A stretch of DNA of 64,000 bases, from positions 4,451,968-4,515,967 of the forward strand of contig CP036424.1 of assembly GCA_007745835.1 (NCBI GenBank), written 5' to 3'. A program made the position numbers and the translations under genes. Numbering within the stretch: the stretch's first letter is position 1; each line of letters begins with the position of its first letter. The DNA comes from Planctomycetes bacterium MalM25 (lineage in GTDB: Bacteria > Planctomycetota > Planctomycetia > Pirellulales > Lacipirellulaceae). Shown here one piece after another: positions 24,524 through 34,383 of this stretch. Below the pieces are notes generated by a model. It was not told where the DNA came from. It searched no databases and was given only the letters and a program-made list of their open reading frames with translations.

Positions 24524-24904
24524 TCAAACCGGCGAGTGCACCGCTTGTTGGATCACGCGCCAGGAGAGGAGGCAGCACTTTTGGCGGTTGGGGGTCAGGC
24601 GGGGGCCGTAGAGCTTCAGCATGTCCTCCGCGGAGAACTCGCGGAGCTCGGCGATCGTCTTACCGTGGAACGCCTCGAGCAGCATCGACGAGCTCGCCTG
24701 GCTGATCACGCAGCCCTCCCCCTCGAACGCGCAGTCCTCGATCTTGCCGTCGGCGTCGAGCTTCAGGGCGATCCGCACGACGTCGCCGCACAGCGGGTTC
24801 TTGTCCTCGTGCGCGTGCGTTTCGCCCTCGAGGGGCCCGTTGTGGAACGGGTCCTCGTAGTGGTCGAGGATGTGCTCCTGGTAGATCTCTTCTTCGGACG
24901 GCAT
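24524..24904 (-). CDS. sufU: Fe-S cluster assembly protein SufU (NifU-like)
   Basis: Zinc-dependent sulfurtransferase that accepts sulfur from SufS, or an assembly scaffold. The 126 residues contain the three conserved cysteine motifs: NPLCGDVVRIAL, GEGCVISQASSSMLLEA and NRQKCCLLSWRVIQQAV. The N-terminus YQEHILDHYEDPFHNGPL is typical of the SufU/IscU family. The start is the ATG at 24902-24904. It is upstream of sufS on the same strand, separated only by the inserted cassette, so the two likely were neighbours in one operon. Confidence 0.93.
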   Translation of the reverse strand: MPSEEEIYQEHILDHYEDPFHNGPLEGETHAHEDKNPLCGDVVRIALKLDADGKIEDCAFEGEGCVISQASSSMLLEAFHGKTIAELREFSAEDMLKLYGPRLTPNRQKCCLLSWRVIQQAVHSPV

Positions 24905-25261
24905 CGGACGCGGGAAGGTTCGGGCGGCGGGGGGACCGGTACGGCGGGGGAGCGACGCTCAAGGCAGTCTCTCAACCATACGCGCCGGGTCGCCAAACCG
25001 CCACTCCGTCGCCCGCCTGAACGCCGGGGCACGGCCACCTGGCCAGCGACGCCGAGGGGCTCGCCCGGTCGTGCTCGCGAGCGAGACCCCACCGGGGTTC
25101 GCCGGCTCGAAGAACGTTCTGGGGTGATTTACCTAAGAACCGCGTCGTACGCTTATAGTTTCCGCAGCAATCTACGCCGAGATGGTGGGCGAGAGGCCGT
25201 GGCGGCTTAAGATCGAGGCTTCATTTCTCTCTTGCTTGTCCCAAATCTCGGCTTGAAGACG
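24905..25261. other. divergent spacer, sufU / SHD1 protein
   Basis: A 357-bp region between divergent genes. A possible -10 (TATAGT at about 25154) lies on the plus strand before the SHD1 gene; no clear -35 was found. No repeat or gene is seen. Confidence 0.3.
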
Positions 25262-27997
25262 ATGCCCTCGATTCACCTTTCGCTGTTTCGATGCTGCCTG
25301 CTCGCCCAGCTCCTGCTCGCCTTGACCGAGGCGCCGGCGCAACAAGTGAAGGTCTCGATCAGCAATGCGGATCAGATCGCGGCGCTCTTCCCAGATACCT
25401 CGCTGCCCACCGATGCCTTCAAGGAATTGGACCGAGAACTCTTCACAACCAACTTCCACAATCAAGGCCGCCGCACCCCGGGCGCGGTGGACTATGTGCG
25501 TGCCCTGATCACCTACTCCGCTCCCGACGACATCCGGAACGTCCAAAGCAAAGGAACAACTTTTACCCTCTCTCCTGTCGCGGACTACCAGGCGTTTGTT
25601 GACGCGATCGACTACGGCAAAGTCCTGGAGTCGAACGAGGCCCGCCGCGCGCTAAAGATCGAGATCGACCCGCAAGAGATCGATCTCGATAAGCTCCGAG
25701 ATCGGGCTTCGACGAAGGGCGCGCTCACTCAGTTCGACATGCGTTTCCCGACGGCTGGTGAGGGCCAGGCCACGATCTCACTCAGGAACCGTGACCGCGA
25801 CGAAGACGACCTCGAGGGGCGCCTGGGGGCCGACTTCGAGGCCGGCGATCACATCGAAATCGTCCTGAACAAGAAGCCGCTCTACGGGGTTGCCCAACGG
25901 ATCAAGAAGGGGTCCTTCAGTTCGGTTCTCGTCGAGGTGAAGTTGAGCGACCTCGAATCGTTCGCCAAGAAGGTCCGCAAACGCTCACTCCGGACACGCC
26001 TTGAGCGGGCCGGAGAGCTCGTCTTCTGGGCGCCCGCCGAACGACTCCGCAAGCTCGATGGCCCCCCCCGCGCGGCGCACGCGGAGCGAACCTGGAGCGA
26101 CACCACCGGTAAGTACCAGGTCGTCGCCACGTACGGCGGCGTCGAGGGCGACCGGGTGGTGCTGAAGAAGCCCAACGGCAAACAAACCAAGGTTCCCCTC
26201 GCCAAACTCAGCGAGGCGGATCGTCGCTACGTGCAAGAGGCCCAAGGGGATTCCAACCCGTTCGTCGCGAGCCGCGGCGCCGGGGGCTCGATGCGGGCCG
26301 ACTGGAGTGGCGTGCAAACCATCCGCCCACGGATCTCCCGCAAGTGGAAGTGGGCCCCGCCGGCGCTGCCCAAACCCGAATCCCCCCAGGTGCGTGTCGA
26401 CTCGCTCGACCTCTCTCCGACGCCCGGTGAGAGCGGGCACTCCGAAAGCCTCGAACGGCTGTTCGTCGCGCGCGACGGCCGCTCGGCGGTAGCGCTGCTG
26501 GAACAGAAGGCGTACCAGGGGCGAAACTACTTACAGCGGCTCGACTTCGCGGCGGGGGATTCGGAGCGGATCGTGGAGTGCCCGCCCGACAGTGTGGTCC
26601 TGGACGTGCTGCCAGAGGAGCGGCTCGTGCTGCTGCGAAGCGAAGACCGGAATGCGACCAGGCTGTACCTAAAGAGGATGGAATCGGATGAGCTAAAACC
26701 GGTCAGCGACTTCAATGCCGACCCGCCCGGCTCATTCCACAAGGGGATCGACGGGGCACGCCTCCTCTCGGGCGGGCGCCTGCTGACGTACGGGACTCTT
26801 GGTGATTCGGTGATCTGGGACGGCGCGCGGGCCAAGGCCTTGCACCGCCTCAAATTCGAAACGAGAGGGGGATCGGGCCTCGAGCTCGGTCCGCAGGGCA
26901 GGTTCCTGTTCGCCAACGCCGAAGGGGGTATCGCGATCATCGACACCGAAACCGGGGAGCACGTCGCCTCGATCCCTCACTCGCTGAGTTCGATCAAACG
27001 GATCTCGGTCGATCGCCGGCTCCAGCGTCTCGCCATCGCGAGCGGCGACATGATCATCACGATCGACTTGCGAACCGGTGAGATGATCGATGGGTTCAGC
27101 GGCGGGCTTGTCGAGAAAGGCGAAGTCGATTTCATCGAGGACTTGCTGCTCGTCGACGACCGCTACCTAGTGGCACCCAAGTACCCGCTCCTCCTGTGGC
27201 AGTACGTCATGGCGACCAGCGGCAGCTACGACAACCTCCTCACGGTCCACGGCGGTCGCATGTGGTACGTCGCCCGCACGGGAGGCAGCATCGACGGGGC
27301 TTGGTCGGTCGCCTCGGCCGAGACACCTCACACCGCGATCCGCGACAAGCTGGCCGAACTGGGCGACCTCGACGAACTGGTGATCCTCTCGCCGGGCGAC
27401 CGGGTGGTCGTCTCGGCCGACACCGACCTGCCGGCCGACCAGGAGACCCGCGTGTACGACGCCGTGGTCAGCGCTTTCAAGCAGTCGGGGTATCTCGTCG
27501 TGGATGAGTCCGCAGCCGACGCGAGCGCCAAACAGGCGGTCGTCACCTGCAAGCGCGCCGCCAAACCGATCGAGGTGCTCATCGCGAACCCCAAGGCGAA
27601 GCCCCCCGCGGACAACCCACAAGCCTTCAAACCGCCCCGTGGCTTCGCCGTACCGAGCCACCGGCCCGCCTGGTTCGGAGCTCCCGGAGGCTCGACCAAC
27701 TGGATGTACGAGAAGCACACCGTCACCCCCTACAACTCCTCGGTGACCATCCGACAAGGAGACAGCATCCTGTGGAGCGACCGTGCCGAGATCCAACCGG
27801 GGCAGAGCTTCTCACCCACGGCGAAGGGGAGCGTCCAAGATGTCCTCAACATGCTCTCAAAGCCGGATTTGAAGCGACTCGAGGAGATCGTACTCCCGGG
27901 TCGGATCTGCCGCAGCGGCCCGGTCGGCGGCGGTTACGGCGCTACGTTGCTCGACGCCGACGGGGTCTTGGAGGACTACCTCGGCGAGGAGGAGTGA
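25262..27997 (+). CDS. Large secreted SHD1-domain protein with propeller-like region
   Basis: A 911-residue exported protein; the ATG at 25262 starts a signal peptide (MPSIHLSLFRCCLLAQLLLA, cleavage near APAQ), whereas the longer frame from 25232 would bury it. Residues about 276-328 form an SHD1-type module (RTWSDTTGKYQVVATYGG, VVLKKPNGKQTKVPLAKLSE, ADRRYVQE), common in planctomycete proteins. Residues about 390-700 have repeated strand patterns such as SGGRLLTYGTLGDSVIWDG and FANAEGGIAIIDTETGEHV, resembling WD40-like propeller blades. The C-terminal part is not recognised. No operon partner is evident. Confidence 0.85.
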   Translation: MPSIHLSLFRCCLLAQLLLALTEAPAQQVKVSISNADQIAALFPDTSLPTDAFKELDRELFTTNFHNQGRRTPGAVDYVRALITYSAPDDIRNVQSKGTTFTLSPVADYQAFVDAIDYGKVLESNEARRALKIEIDPQEIDLDKLRDRASTKGALTQFDMRFPTAGEGQATISLRNRDRDEDDLEGRLGADFEAGDHIEIVLNKKPLYGVAQRIKKGSFSSVLVEVKLSDLESFAKKVRKRSLRTRLERAGELVFWAPAERLRKLDGPPRAAHAERTWSDTTGKYQVVATYGGVEGDRVVLKKPNGKQTKVPLAKLSEADRRYVQEAQGDSNPFVASRGAGGSMRADWSGVQTIRPRISRKWKWAPPALPKPESPQVRVDSLDLSPTPGESGHSESLERLFVARDGRSAVALLEQKAYQGRNYLQRLDFAAGDSERIVECPPDSVVLDVLPEERLVLLRSEDRNATRLYLKRMESDELKPVSDFNADPPGSFHKGIDGARLLSGGRLLTYGTLGDSVIWDGARAKALHRLKFETRGGSGLELGPQGRFLFANAEGGIAIIDTETGEHVASIPHSLSSIKRISVDRRLQRLAIASGDMIITIDLRTGEMIDGFSGGLVEKGEVDFIEDLLLVDDRYLVAPKYPLLLWQYVMATSGSYDNLLTVHGGRMWYVARTGGSIDGAWSVASAETPHTAIRDKLAELGDLDELVILSPGDRVVVSADTDLPADQETRVYDAVVSAFKQSGYLVVDESAADASAKQAVVTCKRAAKPIEVLIANPKAKPPADNPQAFKPPRGFAVPSHRPAWFGAPGGSTNWMYEKHTVTPYNSSVTIRQGDSILWSDRAEIQPGQSFSPTAKGSVQDVLNMLSKPDLKRLEEIVLPGRICRSGPVGGGYGATLLDADGVLEDYLGEEE

Positions 27998-28033
27998 TCG
28001 AAGCGAGCGCCGAGTCGTGCCCCCCCCGCCTCC

Positions 28034-28432
28034 TCATCCTTCGGCGCCGGAGCGCACGGTCGAGAAGAGATAAACCGCCAGCCCCGCCAGCAGGAGGATC
28101 CACTCGCCGATCGCGAGGCGGAGCGTGAGGCCGTGCATCGCGTCGTACCAGAAGAAACTCAGCGCACGGAACACAACCAGCGAGCCGTGCATTAATAAAC
28201 AGGCCTGCAACGCGAACGGCGTGGCGGCGGGCGAGAAAGCCCCCAGCAGGAAGACCAGGCCCATGCCGACCTCGAGCCCGCCGTACACGGTGACGAACTC
28301 CGATTGCCCGCCATCGTTGGGCAGCTCGAACCCGACCTTCTGGGAAGTGGTCCCCGGCGCCACGGTGCACCAAGCGCCGAGCCCCAGGTAGAGAACCGCA
28401 ACGACGGCGAGGAAGATCTGGGCCGGGGTCAT
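28034..28432 (-). CDS. Small four-helix membrane protein
   Basis: Function not recognised. The ATG at 28430-28432 gives 132 residues; in-frame ATGs further upstream (28471) are possible. Four hydrophobic segments are visible: PAQIFLAVVAVLYLGLGAWC, GLEVGMGLVFLLGAFSP, QACLLMHGSLVVFRALSFFW and IGEWILLLAGLAVYLFS. The loop GFELPNDGGQSEFVTVYGGL resembles DUF4345-type membrane proteins, but I am not sure. It converges with the SHD1 gene, ending 36 bp from it. Confidence 0.75.
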   Translation of the reverse strand: MTPAQIFLAVVAVLYLGLGAWCTVAPGTTSQKVGFELPNDGGQSEFVTVYGGLEVGMGLVFLLGAFSPAATPFALQACLLMHGSLVVFRALSFFWYDAMHGLTLRLAIGEWILLLAGLAVYLFSTVRSGAEG

Positions 28433-28775
28433 GGTCTGCCGCCGTTGGGTTCGTGAAGGCGCGTTGGTCATGACGCGCGTGGGCGCCCGGGGAATCGCTG
28501 CCTCAACTCTTGCGGCAGCGCATCGGGACGACCAGGGTAACCGGCCGGCCAATTGCAAGACACAAGGCGGGTGTCAACGTCCGATTTGGCCGCGTGCGCG
28601 GAACCGAATTGTTTAACGCCCCCTCGCGCCGATCCCGGGAACCGAGCCCAAAACGGGGGGTTCGCTTCCAACAATTCCCAACCCGGGCATCCCGGCAAGC
28701 ACGAACGCGGCGCCGCAGGGGAGCCCCCACAACGCCGCGTTGTGTATCGGTTTCTACTCGATCAATACAATCGAG
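28433..28775. other. spacer between chemoreceptor and small membrane protein genes
   Basis: A 343-bp spacer. A near-perfect palindrome CACAACGCCGCGTTGTG lies at 28727-28743, about 30 bp after the chemoreceptor stop; without a T-run its function is uncertain. Nothing else is recognised. Confidence 0.35.
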
Positions 28776-30800
28776 TCAGTCTCGGAAGCGGAACTGACCG
28801 GTCAGCTCGGTCAGCGTGCCCGCCATCGCGGCGACGCTGCGTCCCGAGTCGTTCGTCCGCTTCGCGGCGCCGGCGGTCTCGACGACGGTCTGGTCGATCG
28901 ACAGGGCGCCGCGGGCGACCTCGTCGCTCGCCTCGGCGGACTCGTGCACGCTGGTGCTGATCGCCGCTGAGGCGGACGCGGAGTCGCCCATCACGTTCGC
29001 GATGGCCTGGACGCCCTCGCTCTGCGAGTGGATCGAGGCGTCGATCTCCGCGATCAGCTGGGTCATCTGAGCGATGGAACTCTCGATGTCCTGGATCGCT
29101 TCGGCCGTCTCGGCGGCGCCCGACTGCATGGCCGAGACGCGTTGTCGGATGCCGGTGGTCGCTTTGGCGGACTGGTGGGCGAGCTCCTTCACCTCGGTCG
29201 CGACGACCGCAAACCCCTTGCCCGCCTCGCCGGCGCGGGCCGCCTCGATCGTGGCGTTGAGGGCCAGCAGGTTGGTCTGCTCGGCGACCTCCTCGATGAG
29301 GTTCACCACGCCGTCGATGTCGGCGGCCGCCTCGCCCAACTCGCGGACGCGCTGGCTGCTGAGGCTCACCGAGCGGTTCACGCTGTTGGCCACGTCGGCC
29401 GACTCGCTCGAACGGGCGGCGACCTCGTCGATCGCCGAGCTGATGTCGCCCACGGAGCCCGACACGTGGTCGATCCCTCCGGAGAGCTGGTCGGTCGACG
29501 AGGCGATCTGGCGGATCGTGCTGGACATCTCCTCGGCGGCGGCGGCGATCGTGTTGGTCTGGCTGCGCGACGTGTCCGCGTCGCGTTCCATGCCGCCCGC
29601 GGTGGCGACGAGCGACTCGGACTCGGCCGACAGCTCGTGGGCCGCGTGCGAGATCGAACGGATCGTCCCTTCGAGCTTGTCCATAAAGGCGTTGAACCCG
29701 CCGGCGAGGTCGCCGAGTTCGTCGGGCGTGACCTCGATCCGCCGGGTGAGGTCGCCCTCCCCTTCGGCGATGTCGTTCACGCGGTCGGTGACCAACCTGA
29801 GGCCTCGCAGGGTCGAACGGACCGAGGTGACGCCGATCCAAGCGGCGGCCGCGATCAGCGAGACCACCAGCACCGAGGCCCACGCCAGGGCCGCGGCGGC
29901 CGAGGCGGAGAGCTTGGCGGTGTGTGACTTCAGGCGACGGGCCAGCTCGTCGTCGACCTGTTTGAGCAGGTTGATCTTCTTGGTGATCGTGTCGAACCAG
30001 ACGCCCGCGTCGGCGCCGAAGCCCCCCTCGCTCGACCGAGAGACCGCCAACTCGCGGAAGCCGTGCACCTGCTCGACGCACGGGGCGGCGAGGGTCTCGG
30101 CGAAGAAGGCGAGGTCGTCCGGCGTGGCGAGCGCCTTGAACTCATCGAGGTAGGCGGCTTGCAGCGCCACGAGCGACGTGAACTTCTCGTACATGCCCGG
30201 GCCGAAGCGGTCCTGTGCGAAGGTGTTCGCCAGCACCGCCCGTTCAATGCCCGCCCGCTCCTTCGATTTCAGGAACGCGTTGTAAGAGACGATCCGTGCG
30301 GTGATCTCACCGACGCTCGTTGCGGCGGACGCCTTGCCGTTCGCCTCGAGCAGCGCGGCGTTGACCTTGGTGTAGTACCCGATCGCTTGGGGCGCGAGGA
30401 CGTTGAGCCCGTCCACCGCCTCGCGGATCGCTTCAAGGGAAGTCAGCAACTCCGAGCCCCGTTCAATGGCGGCGGCGAACTCGGCGCCCTGGGCCTGGAC
30501 GTCGCACGCCCCGAGGAACGCTCGGTACTCGGCGAGCTGGGCGTCGGTCAGCCGGCGTTGCTCCGCGAGCCGCTCGCCGAACTTCTTCCCTTGGCTGCCC
30601 AGGAAGCCGGCGGTGGCGCCGCGTTCCTTCTGGGTCTCGTGGATCAGGCAACTGACCCGTACGCCGTAGTCGGCGAAGTTCTGAACCGTGTGGAGTTCGT
30701 TGACTTCCCGCCAATCCGAGGCGATGCGGGCGCCCCCCAGGACGAGGAGCCCGACGGCGGGCAGGGCGAGTGCGAGGCAGAGCTTGGTCTTGATCTTCAT
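28776..30800 (-). CDS. Methyl-accepting chemotaxis protein with NIT sensor domain
   Basis: Membrane chemoreceptor. The ATG at 30798-30800 gives 674 residues: a first membrane helix ([17 protein letters not shown]), a periplasmic region of about 260 residues with the NIT-like motif [20 protein letters not shown], a second helix ([20 protein letters not shown]), a HAMP domain ([20 protein letters not shown]) and a cytoplasmic signalling domain with the tip motif [23 protein letters not shown] domains sense nitrate or nitrite in known cases; this ligand is only inferred. No che genes are adjacent, so it relies on a chemotaxis array encoded elsewhere. Confidence 0.93.
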   Translation of the reverse strand: MKIKTKLCLALALPAVGLLVLGGARIASDWREVNELHTVQNFADYGVRVSCLIHETQKERGATAGFLGSQGKKFGERLAEQRRLTDAQLAEYRAFLGACDVQAQGAEFAAAIERGSELLTSLEAIREAVDGLNVLAPQAIGYYTKVNAALLEANGKASAATSVGEITARIVSYNAFLKSKERAGIERAVLANTFAQDRFGPGMYEKFTSLVALQAAYLDEFKALATPDDLAFFAETLAAPCVEQVHGFRELAVSRSSEGGFGADAGVWFDTITKKINLLKQVDDELARRLKSHTAKLSASAAAALAWASVLVVSLIAAAAWIGVTSVRSTLRGLRLVTDRVNDIAEGEGDLTRRIEVTPDELGDLAGGFNAFMDKLEGTIRSISHAAHELSAESESLVATAGGMERDADTSRSQTNTIAAAAEEMSSTIRQIASSTDQLSGGIDHVSGSVGDISSAIDEVAARSSESADVANSVNRSVSLSSQRVRELGEAAADIDGVVNLIEEVAEQTNLLALNATIEAARAGEAGKGFAVVATEVKELAHQSAKATTGIRQRVSAMQSGAAETAEAIQDIESSIAQMTQLIAEIDASIHSQSEGVQAIANVMGDSASASAAISTSVHESAEASDEVARGALSIDQTVVETAGAAKRTNDSGRSVAAMAGTLTELTGQFRFRD

Positions 30801-30977
30801 GGCGGTGCTTCGAAGAGAGGGAGGGAACCACCCCAACGGTTCCGCCTAAGGGGCTTGACGAAAAGTAGGCCCCTCTCAACACACCAAACGACCAAAAGGG
30901 TCAGAACTCGGCACAGGACGACCGGACCAGCCGGAGCCCCCTTCATACGCCGCACAACCTGAACGAAACCCTGCGCT

Positions 30978-31784
30978 CTACCACAGATGCCATGCGCCGA
31001 ACCACAGCACGTACACCCCCAGCAAGAAGTTGGTGATCGCGTGCGCGGTGACACAGTCCCAGAAGTTCTTCGTGCGGACCATCAGCCAAGTCACCAGGCT
31101 GAACCAGATCATCGCGGCGAACTTCTCGGGGTGGGTCAGCATCGGGAAGGCGGTGCCGACAAGGATCGCCGTGGTCGTGACCCGCCCGAAGGGGACCCGC
31201 CAGAGATTCGGGCTGATCACGGTCCGCATGAGCCACCCGCGGAGCATCAGCTCCTCGAACAACGGCACAAAGAGCGTGAGCCCGAGCATCCGAACGAAGA
31301 TGAACGCGTACCGGTTCGCCGGCTCGGTGATCTGCTTGAGCGGGTTGAACGAGGAACGCTCGCCGAAACCGATCAGGCCCAACACGCCCATCGCGGGGCT
31401 ATCCGGGCCGCCGACCAACTCGATCAGCTTGCCCTCGAGGTTCAGCGAGGAGCACCCGATCCACAGGAAGAGGCCCACCACCCCGACGACGATCGCCAGC
31501 GGAGAGATCCCCTTCCCCTCGGGGCCGGACCATCTCCACTGGCCCCAGGCGGCGCGGCAGAACCAGAGGGTCACCGCGACGCACGCCAGCTTGAACGCGT
31601 AGATCGCCGGGTAGTGGTCGTAGGTCAGGCCGAAGAGACCCGCCTTGGTGGGGGTGGGCTCCAACTGCCCCAGCAGCATGAAGACCACCATCGGCAACAG
31701 GTAGGTCCACGTGTTGTTGGCGTCGAGCCAGCGGTCGCTGGGCGGCGGGGTGTCGTCGCGGGGATCGAGGTCGTCGTCGGTCAT
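30978..31784 (-). CDS. CPBP family intramembrane metalloprotease
   Basis: Membrane protease of the CAAX/CPBP (Abi) family. The ATG at 31782-31784 gives 268 residues with about seven hydrophobic segments. The catalytic motifs are present: EELMLRGWLMR (EExxxR) and AHAITNFLLGVYVLW (HxxxN), the glutamates and histidine being the expected zinc or catalytic residues. The longer frame to 32108 antisense to the fusA leader is rejected. A subgroup of such proteases occurs in bacteria with exosortase/PEP-CTERM sorting; the several PEP-CTERM proteins in this window make this possible but unproven. Confidence 0.88.
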   Translation of the reverse strand: MTDDDLDPRDDTPPPSDRWLDANNTWTYLLPMVVFMLLGQLEPTPTKAGLFGLTYDHYPAIYAFKLACVAVTLWFCRAAWGQWRWSGPEGKGISPLAIVVGVVGLFLWIGCSSLNLEGKLIELVGGPDSPAMGVLGLIGFGERSSFNPLKQITEPANRYAFIFVRMLGLTLFVPLFEELMLRGWLMRTVISPNLWRVPFGRVTTTAILVGTAFPMLTHPEKFAAMIWFSLVTWLMVRTKNFWDCVTAHAITNFLLGVYVLWFGAWHLW

Positions 31785-32164
31785 CGGGTCGGGGCGCCGG
31801 GAGCGGATCGGTGGGGGGGTCCGCAAGGGTAACTCACGGCGGGCTCGGCGGCTCCGGGGCCCCCCGAACCGAGCGGCCGGCGGCTCCGTAAAGGCCGGGA
31901 GCCGCGTGTCGGGACCGATTCGCCTCGGAACGGGCGATTTTCCGGTCAGAAGCGGCCTGTTCCCGGGGCGAAGTCTTAGTAAGATTACGAGCTTCGGCCC
32001 AGTCGGCCGGCGGCGGTACCGGTGCGCCCGGCCCCGCCACGCTTCCCGATCGTGGTCCGATCGCGGCGATTCCCCCTTCCAGGCCCCCTCCCGGGGCGCT
32101 CCCTCCATTCCAAGCTGTCAGGCCGTCGAGGCCCGCCTCGGCGACCGCCCAAGGACTCCTAACC
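31785..32164. other. divergent spacer upstream of fusA
   Basis: A 380-bp region between the divergent protease gene and fusA. It must hold the fusA promoter and leader, but no clear hexamers were found; a TAAGAT-like -10 near 31979 is the only candidate. No riboswitch-like fold or gene is recognised. Confidence 0.3.
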
Positions 32165-34270
32165 ATGAACCTCGCGAAAGTCCGCAACATCGGCATCTCG
32201 GCCCACATCGACTCGGGCAAGACGACGCTCAGCGAGCGGATCCTGTTCTACGCCGGTCGGATCCACAAGATCGAGGACGTCCGGGGCGGTGGCGACGGCG
32301 CCGTGATGGACAACATGGAGCTGGAGAAGGAGCGCGGCATCACGATCGCGTCGGCCGCCACGTCGCTCAAGTGGAAGGGCCACGACATCAACCTGATCGA
32401 CACGCCGGGTCACGTCGACTTCACGGTCGAGGTCGAGCGTTCGCTCCGCGTGCTGGACGGCGCCATCCTGGTGCTGTGCAGCGTTGGCGGCGTGCAGTCG
32501 CAGTCGATGACGGTCGACCGCCAGATGAAGCGTTACAACGTGCCCCGCCTCGCGTTCATCAACAAGATGGACCGGACGGGCTCCGACCCGTTCAGCGTGA
32601 CCAAGCAGGTCCGCGACAAGCTGGGCGCCGACGCGGTGCTGTTCCAGCTGCCGATCGGCAAGGAAGAGAACTTCCAGGGCGTCATCGACCTGATCGCGAT
32701 GAAGGCCTACTACAACGACGGCGACAACGGCGAGACGCTCCGCGTCGAGGAGATCCCCGCCGAGCTGAAGGACCAGGCCGACGAGTACCGCGCCGCGATG
32801 CTTGAGGCCCTCTCGATGTACGACGACGCCCTGATGGAGAAGATGCTCGGCGAGGAGGAGATCACCGAGGACGAGATCCACGCCATCGTCCGCGACGCGG
32901 TCATCAACCAGGCGTTCACACCGGTCTTCATGGGCTCGGCGTTCAAGAACAAGTCGGTCCAGCCGCTGCTCGACGCGATCAACCGTTACCTGCCCGCCCC
33001 GACCGAGGTCGAGAACACCGGCTCGAACCCCGTGACCGGCGACAAGATCGTCCTCGAGTCGGACGCCAACAAGCCGCTCGTGGCGATGGGCTTCAAGATC
33101 ACCGACGACGAGTACGGCCAGCTCACCTACACCCGCATCTACCAGGGCAAGATCGAGAAAGGGGGCAGCTACTTCAACCAGCGCTCGGGCCGCAAGGAAC
33201 GCTTCAGCCGCATCGTCAAGATGCACTCGGACAAGCGTGAAGAGGTCGGCCACGGCGAGGCGGGCGACATCGTCGCCGTGATGGGCATCGACTGCGCGTC
33301 GGGCGACACCTACTGCGACGAGCCCAAGTTCTGCACGCTCGAGAACATCTTCGTGGCCGACCCGGTCATCAAGATGAGCGTCCAGCCGAAGAGCCGCGAC
33401 AACAGCGACAAGCTGTCCAAGGCCCTCCAACGCTTCCGCAAGGAAGACCCGACGTTCCACGTCTTCACCGACGAAGAGACCAACGAGACCGTCATCGCCG
33501 GCATGGGCGAGCTGCACCTGGAGGTCTACGTCGAGCGCATCAAGCGTGAGTACGGCGTCGAGGTCGAGGTCGGCGCCCCGAAGGTCAGCTACCGCGAGTC
33601 GGGACAGCAGTCCTTCGAGTTCGACCACAAGCGGAAGAAGCAGTCCGGTGGTTCCGGTCAGTACGGCCACATCGTCGGCACCATGCGGCCGATGAGCGAC
33701 GAGGACCGCGAAGCGATCGAAGAGGCCGGCGGGACCGTCGGCGAGTTCCACTTCGAGGACAAGGTCACCGGCGGACGCATCCCCAAAGAGTTCATCCCCG
33801 CGGTCCGCAAGGGCTTCGAGGAGATGATGAACAAGGGCCCCGTCGCCGGGTACCCGGTGGTCGGCCTCACGGTCGAGCTCGAGGACGGCTCGTACCACGA
33901 CGTCGACTCGTCCGACATGGCCTTCAAGCTCACCGCCCGCGAGTGCTTCCGCGAGAACTTCAACCGCATGAAGCCGGTCCTCCTCGAACCGGTCATGAAG
34001 ATGGAGATCGAGTGCCCCGAGGACTTCCAGGGCTCGGTCGTCGGCCAGGTCAGCTCGAAGCGCGGCATGATCGTCGAGACCGAGACCAACAACGGCGTCA
34101 CGGTCATCATCGCCGAGGTGCCCCTCGCCGAGACCTTCGGCTACTCGACGGAGCTGCGGAGCAATACGCAGGGCCAGGGCACGTTCTCGATGGAGTTCGC
34201 GAAGTACTCCCCCGTGCCGTCGAACATCCAAGAGGAGATCGTCGAGGCCCGCCGCAAAGAGAACGAGTGA
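32165..34270 (+). CDS. fusA: Elongation factor G, spdEFG1/mitochondrial-type
   Basis: Translocation GTPase of the ribosome. The 701 residues include the P-loop HIDSGKTTLSERILFYAGR, MELEKERGITIASAATSLKW (switch I), DTPGHVDFTVEVERSLRVLD and NKMDRTGSDPF, then domains II to V (FHVFTDEETNETVIAGMGEL, GQYGHIVGTMRP, LLEPVMKMEIECPEDFQGSV). The string AILVLCSVGGVQSQSMTVDR closely resembles mitochondrial EFG1 and the EF-G class described in spirochaetes, planctomycetes and deltaproteobacteria. The start is the ATG at 32165. An intrinsic terminator follows at 34310. Whether a second EF-G exists elsewhere cannot be seen. Confidence 0.96.
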   Translation: MNLAKVRNIGISAHIDSGKTTLSERILFYAGRIHKIEDVRGGGDGAVMDNMELEKERGITIASAATSLKWKGHDINLIDTPGHVDFTVEVERSLRVLDGAILVLCSVGGVQSQSMTVDRQMKRYNVPRLAFINKMDRTGSDPFSVTKQVRDKLGADAVLFQLPIGKEENFQGVIDLIAMKAYYNDGDNGETLRVEEIPAELKDQADEYRAAMLEALSMYDDALMEKMLGEEEITEDEIHAIVRDAVINQAFTPVFMGSAFKNKSVQPLLDAINRYLPAPTEVENTGSNPVTGDKIVLESDANKPLVAMGFKITDDEYGQLTYTRIYQGKIEKGGSYFNQRSGRKERFSRIVKMHSDKREEVGHGEAGDIVAVMGIDCASGDTYCDEPKFCTLENIFVADPVIKMSVQPKSRDNSDKLSKALQRFRKEDPTFHVFTDEETNETVIAGMGELHLEVYVERIKREYGVEVEVGAPKVSYRESGQQSFEFDHKRKKQSGGSGQYGHIVGTMRPMSDEDREAIEEAGGTVGEFHFEDKVTGGRIPKEFIPAVRKGFEEMMNKGPVAGYPVVGLTVELEDGSYHDVDSSDMAFKLTARECFRENFNRMKPVLLEPVMKMEIECPEDFQGSVVGQVSSKRGMIVETETNNGVTVIIAEVPLAETFGYSTELRSNTQGQGTFSMEFAKYSPVPSNIQEEIVEARRKENE

Positions 34271-34309
34271 GCCCCGCTCGCCAGGAGCCCCAACAACCGA
34301 TCCGACCGG

Positions 34310-34349
34310 GAGCGTCGGCCTGTTTCACCGCAGGCCGACGCTCTTTTTT
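34310..34349 (+). terminator. intrinsic terminator of fusA
   Basis: A 13-bp perfect stem (GAGCGTCGGCCTG / CAGGCCGACGCTC) with an eight-base loop is followed by six T residues, 39 bp after the fusA stop. A textbook intrinsic terminator on the plus strand. Confidence 0.95.
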
Positions 34350-34383
34350 GTCTTCTCGCGCAGGCTCGGATAGGATAGACGGC

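Noticed and set aside
32159-34231. A 690-residue minus-strand frame
   Set aside because: Complete antisense shadow of fusA; no recognisable motif and biased composition.
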